Below, piece after piece: positions 1-8,276 of a stretch of DNA of 64,000 nt; position 1 is the stretch's first letter, and the number at the start of each line of letters is the position of its first letter. The DNA is from Hyphomicrobiales bacterium (lineage in GTDB: Bacteria; Pseudomonadota; Alphaproteobacteria; Rhizobiales; Aestuariivirgaceae). The stretch lies in NCBI GenBank assembly GCA_025359215.1, contig JANYHE010000050.1:1-64000 (forward strand), written 5' to 3'. The notes under the pieces were generated by a model that searched no databases, was not told where the DNA came from, and was given only the letters and a program-made list of their open reading frames with translations. Made by a program: the position numbers and the translations under genes.

Positions 1-2183
1 TGCGTTTTGACCAAGCTGATCTTTGGCTGTTGCATCAGCGGCGTAATGGTGGGGGCATCGGCGGTGAGAACGCCGGGATCAGAAAGATCAATCACATGGG
101 TGCCATCAGGGGCCGTGCCGTCGGCCGTGGCGGTGTTGACAACTTCGCCCTTATCCATGTCGGCTTGTGTGATGGTGTAGACGCCTGTGAAATGCGTGGC
201 TTCCACAATGTTTGGTGCAAGCGAAGGCAAGGCAGCGCCGAGCACTGTGATTTTCGGATCGGTCACGATCACATTCGTCAGTGTTTGGTTGCCCACGTTT
301 TTGACGCTGAAGTTATAGGTAATGGTGTCGCCCACATCATTGCGGCCATTGCCATTCACATCGGTGACTGCATTGAATGTTTTCAGCAGCGCGATTGCTG
401 CTTTTGGTGCCAAGCTTACAGTGGTGGGGTTATCGCCTGTCAGGCTGTTCGGGTCTGACAGATCGGTGGTGGTCACCAGTGTTGGCGACAAGCTGCTGAC
501 GGTGGCTTGGTTAAGCACCTTGCCTGCATCAAGATCAGCCTGCACTAGCACATGCGTTGCTGTGAACGCTGTTTTGGTAATGCCGGGAGCGAGACTTGCA
601 ATCGGAGCGCCTGTCACTGCGGCATTCGGATCGGTGACGTCGATATTATAAAGTGTCACGTTGCCTGTATTGGTGATGTCAAAGCTGTAAGTTACGATAT
701 CGCCCAGTGAGGCCACGTTATCGGCACCCAAATCGGCATTGCCAGATTTGATCAAGGCGATAGCGGGGGCTGGTACAATTGGTTGGCTGTAGCTCTTAAC
801 TGACGTGAGCGTTTGATCGACAAGATTCTTCGCCGTTGCGGTTGCCGTGTTGTTGACCACACCCGCATCAATGTTGGCTTGGGTCAGTGTATAAGTTGCA
901 GTGAAGGTGGTCGATTGACCCGCTGCTAAATTGAGAACAGTAGCAGGTGAAATGCTGGCTGAGGCAAAGCTGTCATAAGCTTTGATGCCGGAAAGCGGCA
1001 TTCTATCTTTCAGGTTTTGCGAAATGCGTGTGCCACGAACATTCGATGACACGGTGGCGGGCGCCACAATTTCACCTGAGATGATTTCATCATCGGTCAC
1101 TTCACGGGTGTAAATGATGGTGGCGGTGTCTTGTGCGTTTGGCGCTAAAATATCGAGGCTGTCACCATAAGCAACCGCGTCGGGCTGACCAACTGAAATA
1201 GCCGTCAGTGGAATATCGCCTGTATTATAGAGGCGGTAGACGAAGCCAATTTTATCGCCTGCCTCGACCGTGTCGCCCGTGCCCGACATGCGCACAAGCT
1301 CACGCTCGACATTCAAGTTAGGCAACACAAAGGGCTGAGCAGGAACAGCGGCTTTTGCATATTGCTGAAGCAAAGCAGCAGCATCCACTGGCGCATCCGG
1401 CAATGCTGCTGTGGTTATTGGATCGACTGGAAGTTGGGCGGCATCCAGCATAGCAATCATGCGCTGTTGACCCGCCAAGCTGGCGAAATTCACCAACGGA
1501 TCAGACACTGAAACATCGTGCAGCGGTGTTGGGCCAGTGTTGGTTACTATAAAGCTATAAGTGATGGTGTCGCCGGCGTCAGCGCGGCCATTGGGGCCTA
1601 AATTGAGCACACCTGTTTTTGCAAGTGACATGGACGACACCAGATTCAGTGGTGTTTTTTCAATGGCGCTGGCCGAGGCATTTTGGCCGCTGGCCGCACG
1701 GCCATTGGCAATAGCAATATTGTTGAACAGGCCTGCTGTTATATCACCAATGGTTAAAACGTGAGTGGCCGTGAAGGTGGTGGTGTCAATTGCACCGGGC
1801 GCCAGCGCAGGAATGGGCATGCCTGTGAGAACTGCAAATGGATCATTGATCCCCACATTTTGCAAAGTGACATTGCCAGTGTTTGTAATCGCGAATGTGT
1901 AGGTGATGGTATCGCCGGGATCGGCGCTGCCATCGCCGCCATCATGCAAGGTGCCGGTTTTGACGAGCTTCAAGGCTGGCAGAGCTGGCGTGACACTGAC
2001 GCTGGCGGTGGCGCTGCTTTGAATTTGAACGCCGCCTGAAATACCGGTGGCTTTAACGGTATTCGTGATGACGGCTTTGGCAGCAGTGACCTCCAAGCAA
2101 GCCAATACGCCAGCCACGAGAGCTGTGGTCAGCTTGCGCTGCCACGACCCTTGGGCCTTTGTATATGGTTGCTTGTTGATCAT
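1..2183 (-). CDS. DUF11-repeat secreted protein (partial, C-terminus outside window)
   Basis: This open frame runs from an ATG at 2183 to the window edge with no stop, so the ORF track does not list it. The N-terminus has a basic stretch and a hydrophobic signal-like segment (LTTALVAGVLACLEVTAAKA), then an ITNTVKATG motif shared with the neighbouring genes. After that come at least five DUF11/CARDB-like beta-sandwich repeats, recognisable by GDTITYTFAITNTGNV-type motifs followed by FTATYTLTQ-type ends. Such repeats build long extracellular or surface proteins. It is the fourth and longest of four tandem paralogues transcribed toward the left edge; only 18 bases separate it from the upstream gene. 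The function of the repeats is unknown; adhesion or matrix roles are inference. Confidence 0.85.
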   Translation of the reverse strand, partial: MINKQPYTKAQGSWQRKLTTALVAGVLACLEVTAAKAVITNTVKATGISGGVQIQSSATASVSVTPALPALKLVKTGTLHDGGDGSADPGDTITYTFAITNTGNVTLQNVGINDPFAVLTGMPIPALAPGAIDTTTFTATHVLTIGDITAGLFNNIAIANGRAASGQNASASAIEKTPLNLVSSMSLAKTGVLNLGPNGRADAGDTITYSFIVTNTGPTPLHDVSVSDPLVNFASLAGQQRMIAMLDAAQLPVDPITTAALPDAPVDAAALLQQYAKAAVPAQPFVLPNLNVERELVRMSGTGDTVEAGDKIGFVYRLYNTGDIPLTAISVGQPDAVAYGDSLDILAPNAQDTATIIYTREVTDDEIISGEIVAPATVSSNVRGTRISQNLKDRMPLSGIKAYDSFASASISPATVLNLAAGQSTTFTATYTLTQANIDAGVVNNTATATAKNLVDQTLTSVKSYSQPIVPAPAIALIKSGNADLGADNVASLGDIVTYSFDITNTGNVTLYNIDVTDPNAAVTGAPIASLAPGITKTAFTATHVLVQADLDAGKVLNQATVSSLSPTLVTTTDLSDPNSLTGDNPTTVSLAPKAAIALLKTFNAVTDVNGNGRNDVGDTITYNFSVKNVGNQTLTNVIVTDPKITVLGAALPSLAPNIVEATHFTGVYTITQADMDKGEVVNTATADGTAPDGTHVIDLSDPGVLTADAPTITPLMQQPKISLVKT

Positions 2184-2201
2184 GCTTTCAGATTTTTTTC
2201 G

Positions 2202-3230
2202 TTACTGCAGATTGTCGACGTCAGATTGCGTGACGGTGTAGGTTGCGGTGAAGGTGACAATGTCGCCCGGTGACAGCACGCTCCATGTGCCATCGTTTGC
2301 GGTGGCATCAGTGGAGTCGCCTGCCGGGGCTGCATCTGTTGAAAGGATTTCATTTTTCGGAAGCGGTGCTGGGCCGGATGCGTTATGCGTATCCACCAAA
2401 TTCACTGCTGTGATTTTTGTGTTTCCGGTGTTTTTGGCGGTGTAGGTGTAGGTGATCACATCGCCCACCTTCAGATTGGTGGTCTTGTCGGCCACCTTGG
2501 TGACAAGGATTGTGGAAACCACATTCAACGGAACGCTCTTGGTGTCGGTCGCTGAAACATTGGTGACCGTTGGGCTGCCTTGAGGGTTAGTGTAGATGCC
2601 TGATGCGGTTGCCGTGTTGTGCAAGTTGCCATCAGGAATGGCACCGCCGCCATTGGCGTTAATATCAGCAGCTGTGATCACATAGCTTGAGGTGAAGGTT
2701 ACGGAATCGCCGGGCTTCAAAATGTCCCATTTGTTATTGACCACAGCGTCGGTCGAATCGAGCAGCGGGGCCACATCAGTTGTAAGTGTGGGGTTGGTTG
2801 GCGCTGGTGGTGTGCCTGCGCCGTCATGCGCATCGGCAACACCCACGCCAGTGATCGTGACGTTACCGGTGTTTTTTACAACATAGGTATAATTGATGGT
2901 CTCGCCTGCATCGCCTTTGCCAGCAACACCACCACCGATATCAACCAGCGTTGGCGTTTTAACCACTGTGAGCTTCGGCACAGCAGGAGCCACGGCAACT
3001 GTTGCGGATGCTGTGTTTGTTACATTTACACCCCCGGGTCCTTTGCCGGTGGCTGTCACGGTGTTGTTAATGGTGGCAAATGCAGGAAGCACTTGCAGCC
3101 CGACCACGGCCAAGGCCATTGATCCGGCCGATATGCGGCGCAGCTTTGAGGTTTCTGATTTTCTAATCTGGCGCGCTGACTCGCGGAGAAGTGCACGGCC
3201 TTGTGTTTCGATATTGCGCTTATTGTCCAT
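2202..3230 (-). CDS. DUF11-repeat secreted protein
   Basis: The 342-residue protein has an extended, basic N-terminus (about 35 residues) before a hydrophobic export segment ending QVLPAFA, then the paralogue signature ATINNTVTATG. Two DUF11 repeats follow, at about residues 85-195 and 235-342, with the motif GDVITYTYTAKNTGN. The protein stops exactly at the end of the second repeat (TQSDVDNLQ) with no membrane anchor or sorting signal. ATG 3230 is preceded by GAGG about 9 bases upstream. The C-terminal repeat closely resembles the C-terminal repeat of the next gene upstream (3273-3800), which suggests recent duplication. Predicted exported; function unknown. Confidence 0.85.
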   Translation of the reverse strand: MDNKRNIETQGRALLRESARQIRKSETSKLRRISAGSMALAVVGLQVLPAFATINNTVTATGKGPGGVNVTNTASATVAVAPAVPKLTVVKTPTLVDIGGGVAGKGDAGETINYTYVVKNTGNVTITGVGVADAHDGAGTPPAPTNPTLTTDVAPLLDSTDAVVNNKWDILKPGDSVTFTSSYVITAADINANGGGAIPDGNLHNTATASGIYTNPQGSPTVTNVSATDTKSVPLNVVSTILVTKVADKTTNLKVGDVITYTYTAKNTGNTKITAVNLVDTHNASGPAPLPKNEILSTDAAPAGDSTDATANDGTWSVLSPGDIVTFTATYTVTQSDVDNLQ

Positions 3231-3272
3231 TTTTGAACCTCATTGAATTTATGTGAACGCGTTGCTTTTGGG

Positions 3273-3800
3273 TCATTGCAGGTTGTCCACATCAGACTGC
3301 TTGACGGTGTAGGTGGCGGTGAATGTGATGGTGTCGCCGGGGGCCAGATCGCTCCACAGGCCATCATTGGCCGTGACGTCGGTTGAATTGCCCAGTGGCG
3401 GATTATCGGTGAGTGTTTCTGAACCCGGCACAGGAGCAGGACCTGCCGCATTGTGCACATCGGCCAGTGTAATATTGTGGATGGTCACATTGCCATCATT
3501 GGTGACTTTGTAAGTGTAGGTGATCACATCGCCTGCCGCGACATTTGCTGTCTTGTCGGCGGTCTTGGTGACCAGCATGTGTAAATTCGTTGTGACGACT
3601 GGCACAGACACCAGCAGAGATTGAGCAGAAACTGGATTTCCTAAATAGGTGCCGTTGACGGTGGCTTGGTTGTCGATGCCAGCAAATGCGAATTTGTTTT
3701 GGGCGAAAATTGCCCCCATAAAAACAGCAGCAAACCCAAGGGCTTTGAGGGCCCCTGGGAAAGCGTTGTTTCGAATATGGAGGTTGAGCTTTTTCATCAC
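3273..3800 (-). CDS. Single-repeat DUF11 secreted protein
   Basis: The 175-residue protein has a signal-like N-terminus (ALGFAAVFMGAIFA), the paralogue motif GIDNQATVNGTY followed by a PVSAQSLLVSVPVV segment nearly matching the gene at 3851, and one DUF11 repeat (GDVITYTYKVTNDGNVTIHNI) ending KQSDVDNLQ. It is the smallest of the four and looks like a minimal unit: export signal, linker, one repeat. The shared N- and C-terminal modules suggest the family arose by repeat gain and loss. No strong ribosome site is visible before ATG 3800. Function unknown. Confidence 0.8.
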   Translation of the reverse strand: MMKKLNLHIRNNAFPGALKALGFAAVFMGAIFAQNKFAFAGIDNQATVNGTYLGNPVSAQSLLVSVPVVTTNLHMLVTKTADKTANVAAGDVITYTYKVTNDGNVTIHNITLADVHNAAGPAPVPGSETLTDNPPLGNSTDVTANDGLWSDLAPGDTITFTATYTVKQSDVDNLQ

Positions 3801-3850
3801 TTAGAGTGTCAGCGCATGATGTGTGTTCATGCGCCGACCCATTGTTCCGC

Positions 3851-4816
3851 TTAGCCGCCGTCCACTTCGGCCTGTGTGACCAAGTGGTGATAGGTGAAGG
3901 TGACTGTCGCACCCGGCTGGATTGTCGTCCAAATACCGTTGTTGAGCGGCGATGTGGTATCGACAGAGCCTGCCATTGGGCCTGCTGTGGTGAGGGTTTC
4001 GTTCTTGACAGTGCCAGCGGCCAAGTTTGCACCTTCGTGCAAGTCGGTGATGCTGATGCCTGAAATTGCCACGTTGCCCGTGTTGGTAACAGCGTAGGTG
4101 TAGTCGATGAACTCGCCCACTTCGGCCTTGCCAGCCACAGTTCCGTTGGTGTCGTCGAGAACCTTGGTTTTGACCACGGCCAGTTTTGGTGCTGCGGCGA
4201 TTGTTGTCGTCGCTGTTGCTGGAGTGATTGGTGTAATTGTCACGTTGCCTGGCGTTTTGCCGGTTGCACTTGCAGTGTTGGAAACACCATTGGCGATGCC
4301 CGCTCCACGATAAACATCGAGAACTGACAAGCTATAGGTTGCTGTAAACACCTGGGTTGCATTGGGTGCCAAGGTGACTGGCGCAGGTGAGAAGGCACCC
4401 AAAGTGCCAGTGCCCGCTATTGAGTTGAAGGTTGGACCAGCATCGGTTGGTGCCACCGCTGTCAGCGTCACGTTACCTGTGTTTTTCACAGTGTAGGTGT
4501 AGGTGATTGTGTCAGGGGTTCCGCCGTTACCATCCACGATCAAGGGATCTGTGCCGTTTGCAGTTGTTGGCAATGCCGCAGATTTGGTGACCGTTAAGGC
4601 CCCAGCCGCGGTGACAACGGGCACTTGAACCAGCGACGATGAAGCGGTTACGGGGCTTACCCCATAAGTACCATTAACCGTCGCTGTGTTGTCGATGGTT
4701 GCGAGTGCGGGTGTTACCTGAGCTGCAAACACCATCAGTGCGGTGGTTGATGCGCTAAAGCGCCTCAGAAGTTTGTTTTTCCTGATGTTAAAATCAGGGG
4801 GTAATTGGTCTTTCAT
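3851..4816 (-). CDS. DUF11-repeat secreted protein, first gene of the cluster
   Basis: The 321-residue protein begins with a basic segment and a signal-like stretch (ALMVFAAQVTPALA), then IDNTATVNGTY and two DUF11 repeats. The repeats start near residues 75 and 210 (motifs DTITYTYTVKNTGNVTL and GEFIDYTYAVTNTGNVAI). The end TQAEVDGG matches the repeat-terminal motif of the paralogues. ATG 4816 has GGAG about 10 bases upstream, which supports the start. It is the promoter-proximal gene; all four genes are on the same strand with short spacers, so one transcript is likely. Predicted extracellular; role unknown. Confidence 0.85.
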   Translation of the reverse strand: MKDQLPPDFNIRKNKLLRRFSASTTALMVFAAQVTPALATIDNTATVNGTYGVSPVTASSSLVQVPVVTAAGALTVTKSAALPTTANGTDPLIVDGNGGTPDTITYTYTVKNTGNVTLTAVAPTDAGPTFNSIAGTGTLGAFSPAPVTLAPNATQVFTATYSLSVLDVYRGAGIANGVSNTASATGKTPGNVTITPITPATATTTIAAAPKLAVVKTKVLDDTNGTVAGKAEVGEFIDYTYAVTNTGNVAISGISITDLHEGANLAAGTVKNETLTTAGPMAGSVDTTSPLNNGIWTTIQPGATVTFTYHHLVTQAEVDGG

Positions 4817-5296
4817 TTTAGTGCTCCATTTCGAAATTTTAAGTGTGTTTGAATTTTGAATTTCATGACGGTGGTCCTTCGCGCTTGCGGTGCTTTCGCC
4901 GTCGCTTTCGTTGCTTGAACAGGGTGTGGTGTGGTTTCATTGCCGGACATCCACGGCTGGGTGGGTTGAGACGAACGTTGCAGCTGCTGAGGCTCTGCCC
5001 GCATTTGTCCAGCTGCCCGTAGTTGTCTTTGGAATTTCAGAGGGGATGGGAGGTGTTACAACGGCCGAAACGTGATCTATAACCGAGGCCAAGCGCAAAC
5101 CGGCCTTGCGCATTGCTTGCGCAGCCGTGGCTATGAACCCTGACTTTTGGTTGACCTTGAACAATGAGCACCCGCATGAATTGGAATCAGAACACAAACT
5201 GACAGCCAAGACTCAAGTGAGCGGCAACGGCGCTAAACCTCATTGGCAACACACCACAAAGATTCGCGCAAAAAGCGCGTAAAACCTGTGAAAGTG

Positions 5297-5311
5297 TTAA
5301 TCAGGGCTTAA
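5297..5311. promoter_or_regulatory. CtrA-type box (TTAA-N7-TTAA), site 1
   Basis: TTAA, seven bases, TTAA: an exact match to the full-length CtrA operator core of alphaproteobacteria. It lies in the AT-rich spacer upstream of the DUF11 cluster and 11 bases from a second perfect box. Confidence 0.5.
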
Positions 5312-5321
5312 ATTTGAGTGG

Positions 5322-5336
5322 TTAATGAATACTTAA
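5322..5336. promoter_or_regulatory. CtrA-type box (TTAA-N7-TTAA), site 2
   Basis: Second exact TTAA-N7-TTAA match, in tandem with the box at 5297. Tandem full sites are typical of strongly CtrA-regulated promoters; binding is inferred. Confidence 0.5.
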
Positions 5337-5464
5337 ATTGTGGGGGCTGCTGTGTGGAATTGGGACAATTCATTTACCATTCTGAAGGTTGGTCTTAATG
5401 ATTGATAAGACTTGAGATTTATGGACACAAATTTTTGATTTTTTCGCCTAAAATGGGACAATTT

Positions 5465-5480
5465 TTAAGACTTCGTTAAC
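5465..5480. promoter_or_regulatory. CtrA-type box (TTAA-N7-TTAAC), site 3
   Basis: Exact TTAA-N7-TTAAC, including the trailing C of the longer consensus. It is the third box of the cluster, between the DUF11 genes and tRNA-His. Confidence 0.5.
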
Positions 5481-5684
5481 CTTTTGGGGCCGCAAATTGA
5501 GGCGGAAAATCGCACAAAATTATGCCAAATTGAATTCAGTTGCTAGGACTTTATATTGATGATAGGCTTTTAACGCTATTTTAAAGCGCGCTAGAGGCCT
5601 TCGCAAAAGGTGCCCGCTAGTGGGGTAGCGCTCGACGGTTTAGTGGGCTGGTGCGCTTCGCACACGCTAACTGTTGATGAGTAA

Positions 5685-5761
5685 TGGTACCACCACCCCG
5701 GCTCGAACGGGGGACCTCTAGATCCACAATCTAGCGCTCTAACCAACTGAGCTATGGCGGC
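5685..5761 (-). tRNA. tRNA-His (GTG)
   Basis: The reverse strand folds as a 77-base tRNA with encoded CCA. It has acceptor GCCGCCA/TGGTGGT, anticodon stem CTAGA/TCTAG around loop TTGTGGA (anticodon GTG), and T-arm CCCCG-TTCGAGC-CGGGG. The base before G1 is T, so G-1 is not encoded, and the discriminator is A73 rather than C73. That is the departure known for alphaproteobacterial tRNA-His, whose histidyl-tRNA synthetase has changed recognition. The first pair is G1-U72. Confidence 0.96.
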
Positions 5762-5966
5762 AACCTGGCCTGCTCCTAGCGCTTGAAGCGAGAAATTTCA
5801 ACACGCATTTGGAAATTCCTGCAAATTTGCACCGCTTTGTTGCGGCGCAGCATAGTCCTGATGTCGAATTGCGTGGATTTGGTTAGCAAAACCTTAATGA
5901 AAGGTGGACGGATTGGCTAAAACTTGATTAGTTCACATTTTTAACGTTACCACAGGACATTGCGTT

Positions 5967-8276
5967 TTGACCGACCAAGCCGTGCAGACTTTGGAAGATT
6001 TGCGCCATGCCAGCACACCCGCTTGGCTGTGGGACGGTGCGCGTGGCCGCATCGTGTGGGCCAATGCTGCTGGAATTTCCAAATTTGACGGTCAGTCCGT
6101 GTTTGATTTGATCGACCGCAAGTTTGACGCCAAAGAACCTGGCATAGAGCGCATTTTTGAACTGACACAGCAATTGCAACAGGGCGAGCGGCAAAATGCC
6201 TTGCTGCATTTTCCCTCCACCGGCCAAACTGTGCCACTGGATTGCCAGTGTTCGCTGCATGCCTTGGCCGATGGGCGCGCTGGTGTGCTGGCTGTTGCGC
6301 GGGCCCCTGAAATTCAACCTGAATCCCAGATTTATGCCAAGGCCTTTGCACAATTGCCTTTGGCTGCCGCGTTTATTGCCCAATCTGGTTTGATTACGCA
6401 TGAAAACAAATCAGCACAGGAGCTTTTCGACGCGACTGATCTGGCTGGGCTGCTGCAAAATTCTGATCAAGCCGCAGAACTGTTGCAGCGCCTGCAGCAT
6501 ACAAATCTTGTCAGCTCCATAGAAAAGATTGCTGGGCATATTGGACAACGCGAAGTGCGCATCACGCTGCAAAGGCTGGCTGATACTGAGGAAGCATTTG
6601 CCGTTATGCTGCTTGAAGACATTACAGATCGGCGCAATGCTGAGCGGCACTTGAATTCTGCGCTTTTACCGAAAGCGAACTTAGCGCCAAACGATGCGCA
6701 GGCATTCGAGATTTTAGCGCGAACGCTTAAAGCTGCAACACAGGCCGATGTTTCAGTTGCCAAAATTGAAAAGCCAAAAGAAATCATTGCCCCGCCGCCG
6801 CCTGAGATTCCTAAAACCATTCGCGATGCTTTGGAGCAAACAGGGCAAGCCATTGCGATTATCCAAAAAGGTGCAGGTGTGTTTGCCACCACAAAGGCAG
6901 CACAAATGCTGGGCTACGATTCCGTCTCAGCGCTGTTCAAAGATAGAACTTTTTGGGCCAATTTGACGGCCGGAACTTGCGAGAATTTGCAAGTTAAAAT
7001 TTCCACGATTCCTTGGATCAATGGGCCGGCACAACAATTTGTGTTGAGTGCTGCCCCAGTGAGTGCTGCCATCTTGCCACCGCCTGTGATGAGCCCTGAT
7101 GTTTCAATCGCAGAGACGCCACAGGTTTTAAACGTTGAAGAAACCGTTGCTCCTTCCAGTGGTGAGGATGACCTCAAATCCATTCTCGATGTGGCATCAG
7201 ACGGCATTATTACGCTGAACAAGCAAGGCCATATTCTGAGCTTTAGCGCAGGGGCCGAAGCTATTTTCGGTTATCGCATTGCTGAAGTTTTGGGCAAGCC
7301 CTTCGAAGAATTTTTGGCACAAGACAGCCGCAAACTGCTGCGCGATTACCTCTCGGGCCTTGATGGACCGGGGCTTGCTGCTGTGTTTAACGATGGCCGC
7401 GAAATCACCGCCGTTGTCAAGCAAGGTGGAACTGTTCCGCTGTTTTTAACCTTGGGCAGAATGCAATCGTCGAAGTCTAAGGCTGCGTTTTGCGCGGTGG
7501 TGCGTGACATCACAACATGGAAGCGCACAGAAAAAGAATTGCGTGAAGCCAAAGAAACAGCCGAAGAAGCCAGCCGGCAAAAATCAGATTTCCTGGCCCG
7601 CATCAGCCATGAGCTGCGCACGCCTTTGAATGCCATCATTGGTTTTTCCGAAGTGATGCGGCTGGGACAATTTGGTGATATTAAAAATGAAAAATATCGC
7701 GGCTATGTGAATGATATTCACAGCAGCGGTGGGCAGCTTTTATCGCTAATTAATGATCTGCTTGATCTTTCGAAGATTGAAGCTGGCAAGATGGAACTCA
7801 ATTTTACGGCCGTAAACATTGTCGATGCCACGGAAGATGCCATGCGCCAACTCCAAGAGAGTGCCACGCGTGGCCGCGTTCTTGTGCGTAAATCATTCCC
7901 CGATAAATTGCCGCGGGTGGTGGCTGATTTGCGGGCCATGCGGCAAGTGATGCAAAATATTTTATCCAACGCCATAAAATATACCAATCCGGGCGGTCAG
8001 GTGATCGTGTCGGCGCATGTTGCTAAATCGGGTGAACTTGCGCTGCGCATCAAAGACACAGGCATTGGCATGAATGCCAACCAAATGAAGGATTCATTGG
8101 AGCCTTTTAAGCGGGTGGAAACATCGGGCCGTGACACCCAAGGAACAGGACTAGGCTTGCCGCTGACCAAGGCCTTGGTTGAGGCTAACCGTGCAAAGTT
8201 TGACATCTCCAGCGAACCCGGCCAAGGAACATTGATCGAGATCACTTTCCCAACGACACGTGTCCTTGCTGAATAA
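5967..8276 (+). CDS. PAS sensor histidine kinase, PdhS/DivJ/PleC type
   Basis: The 769-residue cytoplasmic protein has no clear membrane segment. An N-terminal PAS-like module contains PAWLWDGARGRIVWANAAG, a long divergent middle follows, and a second PAS domain starts near residue 405 (DVASDGIITLNKQGHILSF). HisKA has the H-box FLARISHELRTPLNAIIGFSEVM (His548), with HATPase motifs NAIKYTN, DTGIGM and GTGLGL. The H-box and the FGDIKNEKYRGYVNDIHSSG stretch are characteristic of the PdhS/DivJ/PleC group, which acts on DivK and controls CtrA through the cell cycle. The start is TTG with ACAGGA about 10 bases upstream. Divergent from tRNA-His and close to three CtrA-type boxes. Which family member it is cannot be decided here. 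Confidence 0.88.
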   Translation: MTDQAVQTLEDLRHASTPAWLWDGARGRIVWANAAGISKFDGQSVFDLIDRKFDAKEPGIERIFELTQQLQQGERQNALLHFPSTGQTVPLDCQCSLHALADGRAGVLAVARAPEIQPESQIYAKAFAQLPLAAAFIAQSGLITHENKSAQELFDATDLAGLLQNSDQAAELLQRLQHTNLVSSIEKIAGHIGQREVRITLQRLADTEEAFAVMLLEDITDRRNAERHLNSALLPKANLAPNDAQAFEILARTLKAATQADVSVAKIEKPKEIIAPPPPEIPKTIRDALEQTGQAIAIIQKGAGVFATTKAAQMLGYDSVSALFKDRTFWANLTAGTCENLQVKISTIPWINGPAQQFVLSAAPVSAAILPPPVMSPDVSIAETPQVLNVEETVAPSSGEDDLKSILDVASDGIITLNKQGHILSFSAGAEAIFGYRIAEVLGKPFEEFLAQDSRKLLRDYLSGLDGPGLAAVFNDGREITAVVKQGGTVPLFLTLGRMQSSKSKAAFCAVVRDITTWKRTEKELREAKETAEEASRQKSDFLARISHELRTPLNAIIGFSEVMRLGQFGDIKNEKYRGYVNDIHSSGGQLLSLINDLLDLSKIEAGKMELNFTAVNIVDATEDAMRQLQESATRGRVLVRKSFPDKLPRVVADLRAMRQVMQNILSNAIKYTNPGGQVIVSAHVAKSGELALRIKDTGIGMNANQMKDSLEPFKRVETSGRDTQGTGLGLPLTKALVEANRAKFDISSEPGQGTLIEITFPTTRVLAE

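Larger units (their letters stand above)
4817..5684. other. Long spacer upstream of the DUF11 cluster
   Basis: About 870 bases without a convincing gene. Two weak minus-strand frames occur: 4937-5209 (90 residues, TTG start, no family recognised) and 4813-5004, whose stop overlaps the start of the DUF11 gene. Neither has a clear ribosome site or recognisable sequence, so they are not called as genes. The part from 5290 to 5540 is AT-rich and holds three TTAA-N7-TTAA boxes, listed separately. A small hairpin (GTGCG-CTT-CGCAC) lies at about 5651-5663, downstream of the tRNA, without a T-run. Confidence 0.5.

Noticed and set aside
1-4816. Repeated DNA in the DUF11 region considered as CRISPR or other array
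   Set aside because: Repeats are degenerate at DNA level, in coding frame and about 300 bases or more long; they encode protein repeats.
4813-5004. Minus-strand frame whose stop overlaps the first DUF11 gene start
   Set aside because: No recognisable sequence or ribosome site; the overlap is probably chance in the leader.
4937-5209. 90-residue minus-strand frame near the CtrA-type boxes
   Set aside because: TTG start, no clear ribosome site, no family, odd composition. Mentioned in the spacer entry only.
5651-5663. Hairpin downstream of tRNA-His as a terminator
   Set aside because: Stem is only 5 bp and no T-run follows on the minus strand.
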